The translations under genes were made by a program, and so were the position numbers. This document shows positions 25,378-33,908 of a stretch of 64,000 nucleotides of DNA, piece after piece. Source of the DNA: Atopobiaceae bacterium UBA1367 (GTDB lineage Bacteria; Actinomycetota; Coriobacteriia; Coriobacteriales; Atopobiaceae); NCBI GenBank assembly GCA_002305995.1, contig DBRN01000012.1, forward strand, positions 94,689 to 158,688. Reading direction: 5' to 3'. Within the stretch, counting starts at the first letter, position 1. Each line of letters starts with the position of its first letter. A model generated the notes under the pieces. The model saw nothing but the letters and a program-made list of their open reading frames with translations. It was not told the DNA's origin and made no database searches.

Positions 25378-27009
25378 ATGACAGAATCGGCACGCCATCC
25401 AGCCATCTTTGCCGGCCTGCTAGGCAGCGCAGCATGGGGTGTCCCCAAGCTTGCGTTCGCCTCGCCTCTCGAGGAGGTGGCGCAGACGGTCGGCCAGTCG
25501 CTGCTGCTGCAGTTCGTGATCGGCTGCGGCATCGGCTTCGCCGCCGCCGGCACGGCCATGCTGGTCATGCGGCGACTGTCTGCCGACGGACGTGACGGCG
25601 AGCTTGCGGAAGGGCCTGCCGCCGAAGACTGGATGATCCCCCCGCACGACCTCTTCCACACCTACGAGGAGCATGACGACGACCCGACCGGCGACCTCGG
25701 TCGCTTCCGCACGGGACAGATCACGATAGACTCCCTGGATGAACCCCTGGATGAGGCGCAGGCTCGCATGCCGAAGCATGGCAGGCGCCCGCGCCACCGC
25801 GCCCCTGCGACGCCCGCGCGCGCTGCCAAGAGGGCTCATGCGCGTCGCACCGGTCGTCACTTCGAGCCACCCTCGCAGTCGGAGTCGCTGGTGGCCAGCA
25901 TCATGGCCAGCCCTCTGCCGATGGAGGCCTCCTTGCCCCGGGGCAAGCACTTCGCCGGCGCACCGGTCGCAGGGGTCGTCGCGCGCCCGGCGCGGGCGGT
26001 TCCAACCAGTGACACGACCCGGCAGCCCTCACCTGCCGTCGCGTCCGATGCGGCTGCGGTGCAGGAGGGTCCCTCGGTCGCACGGGGTCGGGCACGTCTT
26101 GCGGGTCTCCCGCGCATCGAGGACGCGCCCGTGGCTGTGGCCGTGGCCAGCGGCCCGGCCCGCGAGATGGCACCGAGCGGCGTCGTGGAGGCATCCCGGG
26201 CCCCGGTCCGTCGGACCGCCCAAGGCGAGCCCTCTTCGCAGGAAGCTCCCGAGAGGGAGCAGGGCACCAGGACCAGCCTCCGCGCGCTTGTCGTCGCCCG
26301 CACGAGGGGCGTGCGCGAGGTGCTCGCCGATCGCCTGGGGGCAGACGCACTCGAGGGTGTCCCGCTGATCCCCCGGGCCGACGGCACCTCGGTCGACGTG
26401 ATGCCGAGCTGGTTTGACAAGAGCCTCGTGCCCGCGCTGGCCAGCATCACTGGTGCGATGGCGAGGCTGGAGGACACCGCCTCCCGCGACGCCGAGAGCC
26501 AGGAGGAGGCCCAGCCCGTGGCAGCTGCGGCTGGTGTCGAGGAGGCCTCGCGCGCGTCCTACATCGCCCGCCATGTCGCCGAGGTCAACGTGGGCATGTT
26601 TCCCGAACGCCGCAGCGCAGACGAGCTCGAGCACGAGGACGCGTGGGAGGAGGCCCTTGCCGCGATGGGGGAGTCTATCCGTCAGAACGCGCCCGTGTTC
26701 CAGGACGTGGTCGGTGGCCCCTCGACCATCGACGACCCGGATGGCCTGGAGGCCCCCACGGGCTTCATCCCCTTCAGGGTTCCCGCCGCACATCCCGAGG
26801 TCGTCGACACCGAGAGCTACATCGACTACCTGCTCAGGGAGGAGCTGTCCCGCAACAGCTCCCAGACGCTGCGCCGCTCGTCCCGCTCGTACCTGCGCGT
26901 CATCGAGGGAGGGACCAGCCCGATGCGCCTCCGCCGTCGTGCCAGTGAGACGGGCCCGGTGGCGCAGGGCCGCCATTTCGCCCGCCCGCGCTATGCGCAG
27001 GAGGCATAG
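25378..27009 (+). CDS. Membrane-anchored, largely disordered protein of unknown function
   Basis: 543 residues. The N-terminus looks like a signal or first hydrophobic helix (residues 9-29, ending AFASP), then one clear membrane segment at about 42-64 (SLLLQFVIGCGIGFAAAGTA). The remaining ~480 residues are hydrophilic, rich in Ala, Arg, Pro and Glu, with no recognised domain; short conserved-looking blocks are WMIPPHDLFHTYEEH and ESYIDYLLREELSRNSSQTL. This suggests a membrane-tethered scaffold or regulator. It follows rho but has its own promoter. The start follows GGGGAGGGG at about 25364-25372; longer frames upstream have no ribosome site. Confidence 0.75.
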   Translation: MTESARHPAIFAGLLGSAAWGVPKLAFASPLEEVAQTVGQSLLLQFVIGCGIGFAAAGTAMLVMRRLSADGRDGELAEGPAAEDWMIPPHDLFHTYEEHDDDPTGDLGRFRTGQITIDSLDEPLDEAQARMPKHGRRPRHRAPATPARAAKRAHARRTGRHFEPPSQSESLVASIMASPLPMEASLPRGKHFAGAPVAGVVARPARAVPTSDTTRQPSPAVASDAAAVQEGPSVARGRARLAGLPRIEDAPVAVAVASGPAREMAPSGVVEASRAPVRRTAQGEPSSQEAPEREQGTRTSLRALVVARTRGVREVLADRLGADALEGVPLIPRADGTSVDVMPSWFDKSLVPALASITGAMARLEDTASRDAESQEEAQPVAAAAGVEEASRASYIARHVAEVNVGMFPERRSADELEHEDAWEEALAAMGESIRQNAPVFQDVVGGPSTIDDPDGLEAPTGFIPFRVPAAHPEVVDTESYIDYLLREELSRNSSQTLRRSSRSYLRVIEGGTSPMRLRRRASETGPVAQGRHFARPRYAQEA

Positions 27010-27070
27010 GCCCTCGTCCTCGTGAGGCGATGGGCCAGTGCCAGGAGGGATCGTTTCGAAAGGGATCGAA

Positions 27071-27106
27071 GGGACGGGGTGAAGCCTGAGGGCCTCGCCC
27101 CGTCCC
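27071..27106 (+). terminator. Terminator after the disordered membrane protein gene
   Basis: GGGACGGGG (27071-27079) pairs with CCCCGTCCC (27098-27106), 9 bp, with an inner loop that can pair further. It lies 62 bp after the stop and before the repeat array. Confidence 0.55.
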
Positions 27107-27224
27107 CATGTCGCCCATGCGGCCCTGTTGGTCTGACGGCGAGTTGCCGCGACCTTCCAGAGGGACGGCACGGCACGAGCGTCACGCGGGGAGGGCCGGC
27201 CTGCGAGGGTGCAACCCGTGCCCT

Positions 27225-27663
27225 GGAAAGGTAATCCGCAAATTGTGCGACATTCGAGCTGGGACCGGAAAGGAAAATGCCGACTTGTGCGGGACGGCCC
27301 TGAGGGTCGGAAAGGAAAAGCCCAAGTTGTGCGGGATGATGCCCGACCCTGGAAAGGAAAAGCACGACTTGTGCGGGGTTGTGGCCCATGGCGGAAAGGA
27401 TTTTGCCGAGTTGTGACCCCACGGTGATCTCACAACTCGGGTTTTTTCTTTCCAACGGTCGAGCGGATCCCGCACAACTCGGCAAAAAGCTTTCCGGCGG
27501 AACCTCGCGTCTCGCACAACTCACGGATTTTCTTTCCAGGGTTGGGTGCCACCCCTCACAACTCGGCATTTCCCTTTCCAGGGTCGGGCGCCACCCCTCA
27601 CAACTCGGCATTTCCCTTTCCAGGGTCGGGCATCATCCCGCACAACTCACGGATTTCCTTTCC
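27225..27663. repeat. Array A: mirror-symmetric 42-bp periodic repeats (5 forward + 6 reverse units)
   Basis: Units begin with GGAAAG at 27225, 27267, 27309, 27351 and 27393 (+ strand). They then appear inverted as CTTTCC at 27448, 27490, 27532, 27574, 27616 and 27658. Every step is exactly 42 bp, and the two blocks face each other across a centre at 27423, so units sit at mirror positions. Consensus: GGAAAGG, 4-5 A/T-rich bases, about 5 nt, GAGTTGTGCGGG, then 15-17 variable bases. No credible gene: open frames through it exist only because 42 is divisible by three. No cas genes are nearby. 42 bp is about four turns of B-DNA, so equivalent bases of all units lie on one helix face. Function unknown; a phased binding array for a dimerising protein is the simplest reading. 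Confidence 0.9.
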
Positions 27664-27907
27664 GCCCGCCTCATGACCCCTGGCGTTCCCATGCGGCACT
27701 ACCACCGAAGCGAGCGACCCTGCGGTACGGTCAGCTCGCCAAAGGGCGCTCGACACGACGACATGTTTCGATGGGGTCAACCATGTTACAGACCCGAAAA
27801 CCATTTGCGGCCAGGTGCGCGCGTGCGCGATCGACCACCTACAGTACCTACATCAATGCATGCGCATAGTTCCATGGCGCACCGTCTGTCGGGAGAAAGG
27901 GATTGCT

Positions 27908-29116
27908 ATGAACACCTTTGACATGTCACGTCGCGGCTTCGTCAGGCTCTCCGGTGTCGCCGCTGTCATCGCGCTTGCCGGCTGCGACTCCTCTGCGGGC
28001 GGCGGCTCCGCGTCTGCGGGTGACACCTTCATGATCGGCGGCATCGGTCCCGTGACCGGCGCCGCCGCCATCTACGGCAGTGCCACCAAGTACGGCGCCC
28101 AGGTCGCCGTCGACGAGGTCAACGCTGCCGGTGCCGTCAAGATGGAGCTCAACTGGCAGGACGACGAGCACGATCCCGAGAAGTCCGTCAACGCCTACAA
28201 CACGCTGAAGGACTGGGGCATGCAGATCCTCGTGGGCACCACGACCACCACGCCGTGCGTGGCCGTCTCCACCGAGACCAATGCCGACCGCATCTTCCAG
28301 CTGACCCCGTCCGCCTCCTCCGTCAACGTCCTCGGCGGCGAGGAGATCGGTGCCGACAGCCCTCGCAAGGACAACGTCTTCCAGATGTGCTTCACCGATC
28401 CCAACCAGGGCACGGCCTCCGCGCAGTACATCTCCCAGCAGAAGCTCGGCACCAAGATCGCCGTCATCTACAACAACGCAGACGCCTACTCCACGGGCAT
28501 CTACCAGAAGTTCGTCGAGGAGGCCGGCGCGCTGGAGCTCGAGATCGTCTCCACCCAGACCTTCACCGATGACCAGACCGACTTCTCCGTCCAGGTGGGC
28601 GACGCCAAGGACAAGGGTGCCGACCTACTCTTCCTCCCCATCTACTACACTCCCGCGTCGCTGATCCTCTCCGAGGCCAAGAAGCAGGGCTATGCCCCCA
28701 GGTTCTTTGGCGTCGACGGCATGGACGGCATCCTGACCCTCGAGGGCTTCGACACCGAGCTGGCCGAGGGCGTCATGCTGCTGACGCCGTTCGTCGCCAC
28801 CGCCGAGGACGAGGCCACGCAGGCCTTCAACGAGGCCTACAAGGCGGCCTCCGGCTCAAACGAGAACCCCAACCAGTTTGCCGCCGACGCCTATGACTGC
28901 GTCAAGGCCCTCGCCCAGGCCATCGAGACCGCCGGCATCACTCCCGACATGGCCACCGACGCCATGTGCGATGCCCTCATCGCCCAGTTCACCGACCCCG
29001 GCTTCTCCTATGCGGGCCTGACGGGCGAGTCCAGCTGGTCGGTGACCGGCGAGGTCACCAAGACCCCCAAGGGCATGGTGATCGAGGGTGGCGTATACAT
29101 GCCCCTCGACGCGTAA
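27908..29116 (+). CDS. livJ: Branched-chain amino acid ABC transporter, substrate-binding lipoprotein
   Basis: Type I periplasmic-binding protein for branched-chain (or related) amino acids, anchored outside the membrane by lipid. The 402 residues begin with a signal combining a twin-arginine motif (SRRGFVR, residues 7-13) and a lipobox ending IALAGC (Cys26). The mature part has the LivJ fold (IGGIGPVTGAAAIYG; VGTTTTTPCVAV). ATG 27908 follows GGGAGAAAGGGA. First gene of the liv operon, separated from livH by a hairpin that would allow excess binding protein. Confidence 0.93.
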   Translation: MNTFDMSRRGFVRLSGVAAVIALAGCDSSAGGGSASAGDTFMIGGIGPVTGAAAIYGSATKYGAQVAVDEVNAAGAVKMELNWQDDEHDPEKSVNAYNTLKDWGMQILVGTTTTTPCVAVSTETNADRIFQLTPSASSVNVLGGEEIGADSPRKDNVFQMCFTDPNQGTASAQYISQQKLGTKIAVIYNNADAYSTGIYQKFVEEAGALELEIVSTQTFTDDQTDFSVQVGDAKDKGADLLFLPIYYTPASLILSEAKKQGYAPRFFGVDGMDGILTLEGFDTELAEGVMLLTPFVATAEDEATQAFNEAYKAASGSNENPNQFAADAYDCVKALAQAIETAGITPDMATDAMCDALIAQFTDPGFSYAGLTGESSWSVTGEVTKTPKGMVIEGGVYMPLDA

Positions 29117-29145
29117 CAGGCACGCCTCATCCATCTGATGACTGT

Positions 29146-29175
29146 GACGGAGGCCATCGCACGATGGCCTCCGTC
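29146..29175 (+). terminator. Attenuator-type hairpin between livJ and livH
   Basis: GACGGAGGCCATCG (29146-29159) is perfectly complementary to 29162-29175, giving a 13-14-bp stem with a tiny loop. There is no T-run. Partial termination here would favour livJ over the membrane and ATPase genes. Confidence 0.7.
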
Positions 29176-29229
29176 GTCCGTTAGAATAGTCAGTCGTGTG
29201 ACCGATTCGAGCAAGCGACAGGAGGGATC

Positions 29230-30111
29230 GTGGGCCTTCTCACCAACCTGATCAACGGCATCAGCTTGGGCAGCGTGTACGCCATCATCGCGCTCGGCTA
29301 CACCATGGTCTATGGCATCGCCAAGATGCTCAACTTCGCCCATGGCGACGTCATCATGGTGGGGGGCTACATCTGCTTCATCGCCATGAACAACGTGGGG
29401 CTTCCTCCCGTGGTGGCCGTGCTGCTCTCCATCGTGGGCTGCACGTGCCTGGGCATCGTGGTCGAGCGCCTCGCCTACAAGCCCCTGCGCGAGGCACCGT
29501 CGCTGGCGGTCCTCATCACGGCGATCGGCGTGAGCTACTTCCTGCAGAACACGGCACTTCTGGTGTGGGGCGCCGACCCCAAGGCGTTCCGCTCGGTGAT
29601 CGACTCCCCCTCCATCAAGCTCTTCAACGGGCAGCTCACCGTGAGTCCCGTCTCGATCGTCACCGTGCTCGCCTGCGTGGCCATCATGGTCGGGCTCACC
29701 CTCTTCACCAGCCGCACCAAGATGGGCAAGGCGATGCGCGCCTGCTCCGAGGACAAGGGCGCCGCGCAGCTCATGGGCATCAACGTGAACACCACCATCT
29801 CCATGGTGTTCGCCATAGGATCGGGCCTCGCCGCCATCGCGGGCGTGCTGCTGTGCTCCACCTACCCCACGCTCATGCCCACCACGGGCTCGCTGCCGGG
29901 CATCAAGGCGTTCACCGCCGCCGTCATCGGTGGCATCGGCTCCATCCCTGGGGCGGCCCTCGGTGGCGTGCTGCTGGGCATCATCGAGATCTTCGCCAAG
30001 GCCTACATCGGCACCCAGCTCGCCGACGCGATCGTCTTCGCCGTTCTCATCGTGGTGCTCCTCATTCGTCCCGCCGGCCTGCTCGGCAAAGAGATTCACG
30101 AGAAGGTGTAG
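29230..30111 (+). CDS. livH: Branched-chain amino acid ABC transporter permease LivH
   Basis: Integral membrane permease of 293 residues with about eight hydrophobic segments. LivH hallmarks: GISLGSVYAIIALGYTMVYGIAKMLNFAHGD at the N-terminus, the cytoplasmic EAA-like loop MRACSEDKGAAQLMGIN, and GIKAFTAAVIGGIGSIPGA. The GTG start follows AGGAGGG. It forms the channel with LivM. Confidence 0.96.
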   Translation: MGLLTNLINGISLGSVYAIIALGYTMVYGIAKMLNFAHGDVIMVGGYICFIAMNNVGLPPVVAVLLSIVGCTCLGIVVERLAYKPLREAPSLAVLITAIGVSYFLQNTALLVWGADPKAFRSVIDSPSIKLFNGQLTVSPVSIVTVLACVAIMVGLTLFTSRTKMGKAMRACSEDKGAAQLMGINVNTTISMVFAIGSGLAAIAGVLLCSTYPTLMPTTGSLPGIKAFTAAVIGGIGSIPGAALGGVLLGIIEIFAKAYIGTQLADAIVFAVLIVVLLIRPAGLLGKEIHEKV

Positions 30112-30114
30112 GCC

Positions 30115-31209
30115 ATGATGGAGAGACTGAAGGGCCTCAGCACGCCCTCGCGCGACAACCTCGTCACCTATGCGCTGGTCTTCGCGGCGTGGGCCGTCAT
30201 GCAGTCGCTCGCGTCGGCGCATGCCATCTCGAGCTCCATGGTGGGCCTGCTGGTGCCCATCACGGCGTATGTGAGCCTGGCGATCTCGCTCAATCTCGTG
30301 GTCGGCATCTCCGGCGAGCTCTCGCTCGGTCATGCGGGCTTCATGAGCGTGGGGGCCTTCACCGGACTGGTGGTCGCGCAGATCCTGGCGCCCTCCGTCG
30401 CAAGCGGCCCGCTGCGCCTGCTCGTGTCCATGCTCGCCGCCGGCGGTGTCGCCGCGCTCGCCGGCCTGGTCGTGGGCGTTCCGGTCATGCGCCTGCAGGG
30501 CGACTACCTCGCCATCGTCACGCTGGCCTTCGGCGAGATCATCAAGAACCTGCTCAACAACCTCTACGTGGGCTTCGACGGCGGCCTGCACCTCTCCATG
30601 ACCAACGTCGCCTCGCTCGGCATGAGCGGCGGCAAGGTGCTCATCAACGGCCCGCAGGGGGCGGTCGGCATCGAGAAGCTCTCGTCGTTCATGGCGGGCA
30701 TGCTTCTCGTCCTGTTCACGCTCCTCGTGGTGACCAACCTGGTCAACAGCCGCTCCGGCCGCGCCATCATGGCCGTGCGCGACAACCGCATCGCCGCCGA
30801 GAGCGTGGGCATCGACACCACCAAGTACCGCCTCATGGCGTTCGTGGTCGCCGCCGCGCTGGCAGGCATGGCCGGGGCCCTCTACGCCATGAACTTCTCG
30901 TCGATCGTGCCCAAGAAGTTCGACTTCAACACCTCGATCCTGATCCTGGTCTTCGTCGTGCTCGGTGGCATGGGCAACATCCGCGGCGGCATCATCTCCG
31001 CCGCGCTGCTCACCGTCCTTCCCGAGAAACTGCGCTTCATCGGCGACTTCCGCATGCTCATCTATGCCGTCGTGCTGATCTCGGTGATGCTGTTCTCCAA
31101 CAACGCTCAGGTGCGCATGACGCTCGACGGCATACGCACCCGCCTTGCCCGCAAGGACGATGACGAGGCGCTTGCGGACGGCGAGAGGGGAGGGGGCGCC
31201 CATGCCTAG
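30115..31209 (+). CDS. livM: Branched-chain amino acid ABC transporter permease LivM
   Basis: Second permease, 364 residues with about nine to ten membrane segments. It has SLNLVVGISGELSLGHAGF, the loop MAVRDNRIAAESVGID (contact to ATPases) and VVLGGMGNIRGG. The C-terminal tail is highly charged (ARKDDDEALADGERGGG). The start may be ATG 30115 or 30118. It overlaps livG by 8 bp. Confidence 0.96.
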   Translation: MMERLKGLSTPSRDNLVTYALVFAAWAVMQSLASAHAISSSMVGLLVPITAYVSLAISLNLVVGISGELSLGHAGFMSVGAFTGLVVAQILAPSVASGPLRLLVSMLAAGGVAALAGLVVGVPVMRLQGDYLAIVTLAFGEIIKNLLNNLYVGFDGGLHLSMTNVASLGMSGGKVLINGPQGAVGIEKLSSFMAGMLLVLFTLLVVTNLVNSRSGRAIMAVRDNRIAAESVGIDTTKYRLMAFVVAAALAGMAGALYAMNFSSIVPKKFDFNTSILILVFVVLGGMGNIRGGIISAALLTVLPEKLRFIGDFRMLIYAVVLISVMLFSNNAQVRMTLDGIRTRLARKDDDEALADGERGGGAHA

Positions 31210-32113
31210 GACGGAGGGGACCTACAAGGCCCAGAGCGAGCGCGCCGCCGGCACCACGACGGGGCAGCGACCCGCCGCCAAGCGGCAGCGCACCAAGATG
31301 GTGGCGCCGCCCAACGACTACCTGGTGCCCGAGCGCGACGCCCTGCTCACCCCCGTGCTCGAGTGCCGCCACCTGGGGATCGACTTCGGCGGCCTCCATG
31401 CCGTGGAGGACCTCAACCTCATGGTGGGCAAGACCGAGATCGCCGGCCTCATCGGCCCCAACGGTGCGGGCAAGACCACCGTCTTCAACCTGCTGACCAA
31501 GGTGTACCAGCCCACGCGGGGCACCATCCTGCTCGACGGGCAGGACACCGCCGGCATGGACACCGCACGGGTGAGCCGCGAGGGCATTGCCCGCACCTTC
31601 CAGAACATCCGCCTGTTCGACAGCCTCAGCGTCGAGGACAACGTCAAGATCGGGCTGCACAACCAGGTTTCCTGCGGCATGTGGAGCGGCATCTTCCGCA
31701 TGCCCCGCTACTGGCTCTCCGAGAAGGAGTTCCACGACAAGGCGCTCGAGCTGCTCGACGTGTTCCACATGGCGGACAACGCGACCGACATCGCCGGCTC
31801 GCTGCCCTACGGCGCGCAGCGCAGGCTCGAGATCGTCCGCGCCCTGGCCACCAACCCCAAGCTCCTGCTGCTCGACGAGCCTGCCGCCGGCATGAACCCG
31901 GTGGAGACCGAGGAGCTCATGGACAACATCGTGCGCGTGCGCGATCGGTTCCAGATCGCGGTCCTGCTCATCGAGCACGACATGGACCTGGTCATGGGCA
32001 TCTGCGAGGGCATCGTGGTGCTCAACTTCGGAAGGCTCATCGCCAAGGGCACCCCCGAGGAGATCCAGGCAAACCCACAGGTCGTCGAGGCCTACCTCGG
32101 CAAGCAGGACTAG
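31202..32113 (+). CDS. livG: Branched-chain amino acid ABC transporter ATP-binding protein LivG
   Basis: ABC ATPase of 303 residues. Walker A is GPNGAGKTT near residue 85, the signature is an altered LPYGAQRRLEI, Walker B is LLLLDEPAAGMNP, and the LivG-type C-terminus is VVEAYLGKQD. Odd feature: about 55 N-terminal residues, basic and low-complexity (RAAGTTTGQRPAAKRQRTK), precede the ATPase fold; most LivG proteins lack this. ATG 31202 lies within the end of livM. Confidence 0.94.
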   Translation: MPRTEGTYKAQSERAAGTTTGQRPAAKRQRTKMVAPPNDYLVPERDALLTPVLECRHLGIDFGGLHAVEDLNLMVGKTEIAGLIGPNGAGKTTVFNLLTKVYQPTRGTILLDGQDTAGMDTARVSREGIARTFQNIRLFDSLSVEDNVKIGLHNQVSCGMWSGIFRMPRYWLSEKEFHDKALELLDVFHMADNATDIAGSLPYGAQRRLEIVRALATNPKLLLLDEPAAGMNPVETEELMDNIVRVRDRFQIAVLLIEHDMDLVMGICEGIVVLNFGRLIAKGTPEEIQANPQVVEAYLGKQD

Positions 32114-32122
32114 GAGGCGCCC

Positions 32123-32830
32123 ATGGCGATGCTCAAGGTCGCGGACCTCAACGTCTACTACGGCTCGATCCACGCCGTCAAGGGCGTCTCGTTCGAGGTC
32201 GAGGAGGGCGAGATCGTCACGCTCATCGGCGCCAACGGCGCGGGCAAGTCGACGACGCTCAACACCGTGGCGGGCCTGCTCAAGCTGCGCACGGGCTCCA
32301 TCGAGTTCGAGGGGGAGAGCCTGGTGGGCATCCCTGCCCACAAAATGATCGCGAAGGGCATCGCGCTGTGCCCCGAGGGCCGCCGCGTGTTCCAGGACCT
32401 CACGGTGCGGGACAATCTCGACATGGGGGCCTTCACCCGCTCCGACGACGAGGTTGTCGAGATGCGCAAGGTGGTCTACGAGCGCTTCCCGCGCCTCCGG
32501 GAGCGTCGCAGGCAGCGTGCGGGCACCCTCTCGGGCGGTGAGCAGCAGATGCTCGCCATGGGACGCGCCCTGATGGGCAGGCCCAAGCTGATGATGCTCG
32601 ACGAACCTTCCATGGGCCTCGCGCCCATCCTGGTGCAGGAGATCTTCGACATCGTCAAGGTCCTGAACGAGATGGGCACCACGGTGCTGCTCGTCGAGCA
32701 GAACGCGCGCATGGCCCTTTCCATCGCCGATCGTGCCTATGTGCTTGAGACCGGTCGCGTGGTGACGATGGGCACAGGTGCCGAGCTGCTCCAGGATGAC
32801 GAGGTCCGCAAGGCGTATCTGGGCGGCTAG
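32123..32830 (+). CDS. livF: Branched-chain amino acid ABC transporter ATP-binding protein LivF
   Basis: Second ATPase, 235 residues: Walker A GANGAGKST, LivF-specific CPEGRRVFQDLTVRDNL, signature LSGGEQQMLAMGRAL, Walker B LMMLDEPSMGLAP, and C-terminus VRKAYLGG. ATG 32123 follows AGGAGG 8 bp after the livG stop. It completes the transporter. Confidence 0.96.
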   Translation: MAMLKVADLNVYYGSIHAVKGVSFEVEEGEIVTLIGANGAGKSTTLNTVAGLLKLRTGSIEFEGESLVGIPAHKMIAKGIALCPEGRRVFQDLTVRDNLDMGAFTRSDDEVVEMRKVVYERFPRLRERRRQRAGTLSGGEQQMLAMGRALMGRPKLMMLDEPSMGLAPILVQEIFDIVKVLNEMGTTVLLVEQNARMALSIADRAYVLETGRVVTMGTGAELLQDDEVRKAYLGG

Positions 32831-32861
32831 GGGTCGCCCGAGGACGAGGGAGGAGTGGCTC

Positions 32862-33116
32862 ATGTCCACCCGAAGCATGCTCATCAAGGACACCACGCGC
32901 GAGGAGCGCATCCGCATCGTGCGCGACGCCCTCTCGTGGGGGGACGACTGTGACGGCGTGTCGGCGCTCACCAGGGGCGTCGACGCCCTGTATCAGCCTT
33001 ACATCGAGGGGGAGCTCGAGCTGGCGGAGTGCAACATGCGTGCCTCCGCCCAGAGCTACGTGCTGAGCGACCGCACCCGTCAGAGCACGGGCGGGTCGTG
33101 CATGATGGGGTGCTAA
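32862..33116 (+). CDS. Small Cys-containing protein of a widespread unknown family
   Basis: 84 residues starting MSTRSMLIKDTTREERIRIV, with an aromatic segment (ALYQPYIEGELELAECN) and a C-terminal CMMGC. From memory, similar 80-residue proteins with the LIKDTT-EER start occur in Clostridia and Coriobacteria, sometimes misnamed PurH; their function is unknown to me. The Cys pair could bind metal. It follows livF by 31 bp with GGGAGGAG upstream, so it is probably the tail of the liv operon. Confidence 0.7.
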   Translation: MSTRSMLIKDTTREERIRIVRDALSWGDDCDGVSALTRGVDALYQPYIEGELELAECNMRASAQSYVLSDRTRQSTGGSCMMGC

Positions 33117-33160
33117 GGGCCTGCCACGAGCCTCATGGGCCAGGGCAACGAGGAGCTTGC

Positions 33161-33427
33161 ATGAGTCAGAGCAACGAGGAGCTTGCCAACGAGCTGAGGG
33201 ACCTGCTGGGCCAGACGGGCATGGATGTGGTGCCTGATGTCGGTGCCGGCGCGCACCACGCAGACGCTCAGCAGGACGAGAATCCCCTCGAGACGGACTT
33301 CTTCAAGGCCCTCAACGCCTTCCGTGCGGCTCGTGCCAGAGGTGATGTTGCTGCGATGGCGGCAGCGGAGGAACGCCTGCGCGAGGTGGTGCGCGACGAG
33401 CTGACGGGGGAGGGCTGCTCGCGATAG
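33161..33427 (+). CDS. Small acidic protein of unknown function
   Basis: 88 residues, start MSQSNEELANELRDLLGQ. The middle is low-complexity with several His and Asp; the C-terminal half is helical (FFKALNAFRAARARGDVAAM). The ATG follows GAGGAG (33150-33155), 44 bp after the previous gene. No family recognised. Probably cotranscribed with the liv genes. Confidence 0.6.
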   Translation: MSQSNEELANELRDLLGQTGMDVVPDVGAGAHHADAQQDENPLETDFFKALNAFRAARARGDVAAMAAAEERLREVVRDELTGEGCSR

Positions 33428-33537
33428 CCCGACGGGGACGTGCGGATCCGCTCGTCTTGTCGCCGGGCGTGAGGTCGGACAGAGGCCTCATCCCGGGGTC
33501 ACATCCGCGTAGGCCTGTCCTCATCTTATAGGAGGAA

Positions 33538-33565
33538 GGGCGGGCGACTCCTGTGTCGCCCGCCC
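33538..33565. terminator. Terminator at the end of the liv operon
   Basis: GGGCGGGCGAC (33538-33548) pairs with GTCGCCCGCCC (33555-33565) across TCCTGT, an 11-bp perfect stem about 110 bp after the last gene. Confidence 0.7.
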
Positions 33566-33654
33566 CGGACACTCGTTCTGCCACACTCTTGTGGCACCAT
33601 CTCAGCCCTCTGGAATCATCCCCTCCGAGAAGTCATCCCTTTGGGAAGTGTGAC

Positions 33655-33690
33655 TCGCGGACTTCCCACAAAACCTGACACACTACCGCA
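33655..33690. mobile_element. Possible end of a lost insertion sequence
   Basis: The stretch with ACTTCCCACAAAACCTGACA at about 33661-33680, followed by CACTACC, resembles outer ends of IS256-type elements as I remember them. There is no transposase reading from it. The surrounding ~400 bp (33570-34020) is AT-richer than the window average and carries no intact gene. Weak evidence. Confidence 0.25.
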
Positions 33691-33839
33691 CACATGGTAC
33701 GCATTGCTGGTACCCACTACCATGCCCGCCTGCGTAATGTGAATCCTGCGCGGTGACATCGGACCTGCCGTCTGTCGATCTCTGTCTGACTGTTGCGATG
33801 CCTGTATCGCCTACCAAGCCCACTTAGGATACTGGGACT

Positions 33840-33908
33840 CTAGATGGAGACGGGGCGCGCAATGCCTACCGCGGGATCCCTGTGAATCTCTTCGCTGTAC
33901 ATCGGCAT
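33840..33908 (-). pseudogene. Possible remnant of an IS3-type transposase OrfA start
   Basis: On the minus strand, GGGGGTG precedes ATG 33908. The frame reads MPMYSEEIHRDPAVGIARPV and stops after 22 residues. MYSEE--RD resembles the start of IS3-family OrfA proteins (MYSEEFKRDAV pattern), with the continuation lost. It lies in a low-GC patch between the liv operon and array B. Resemblance over only a dozen residues. Confidence 0.3.

Noticed and set aside
27225..27663. CRISPR array
   Set aside because: Only about half of each 42-bp unit is conserved and even that is degenerate, units flip strand in mid-array, and there are no cas genes or leader.
26991..27921. Proteins of 14-residue repeats on both strands across array A
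   Set aside because: They appear in several frames at once because of the 42-bp period, have no ribosome sites, and the mirror symmetry has no coding explanation.
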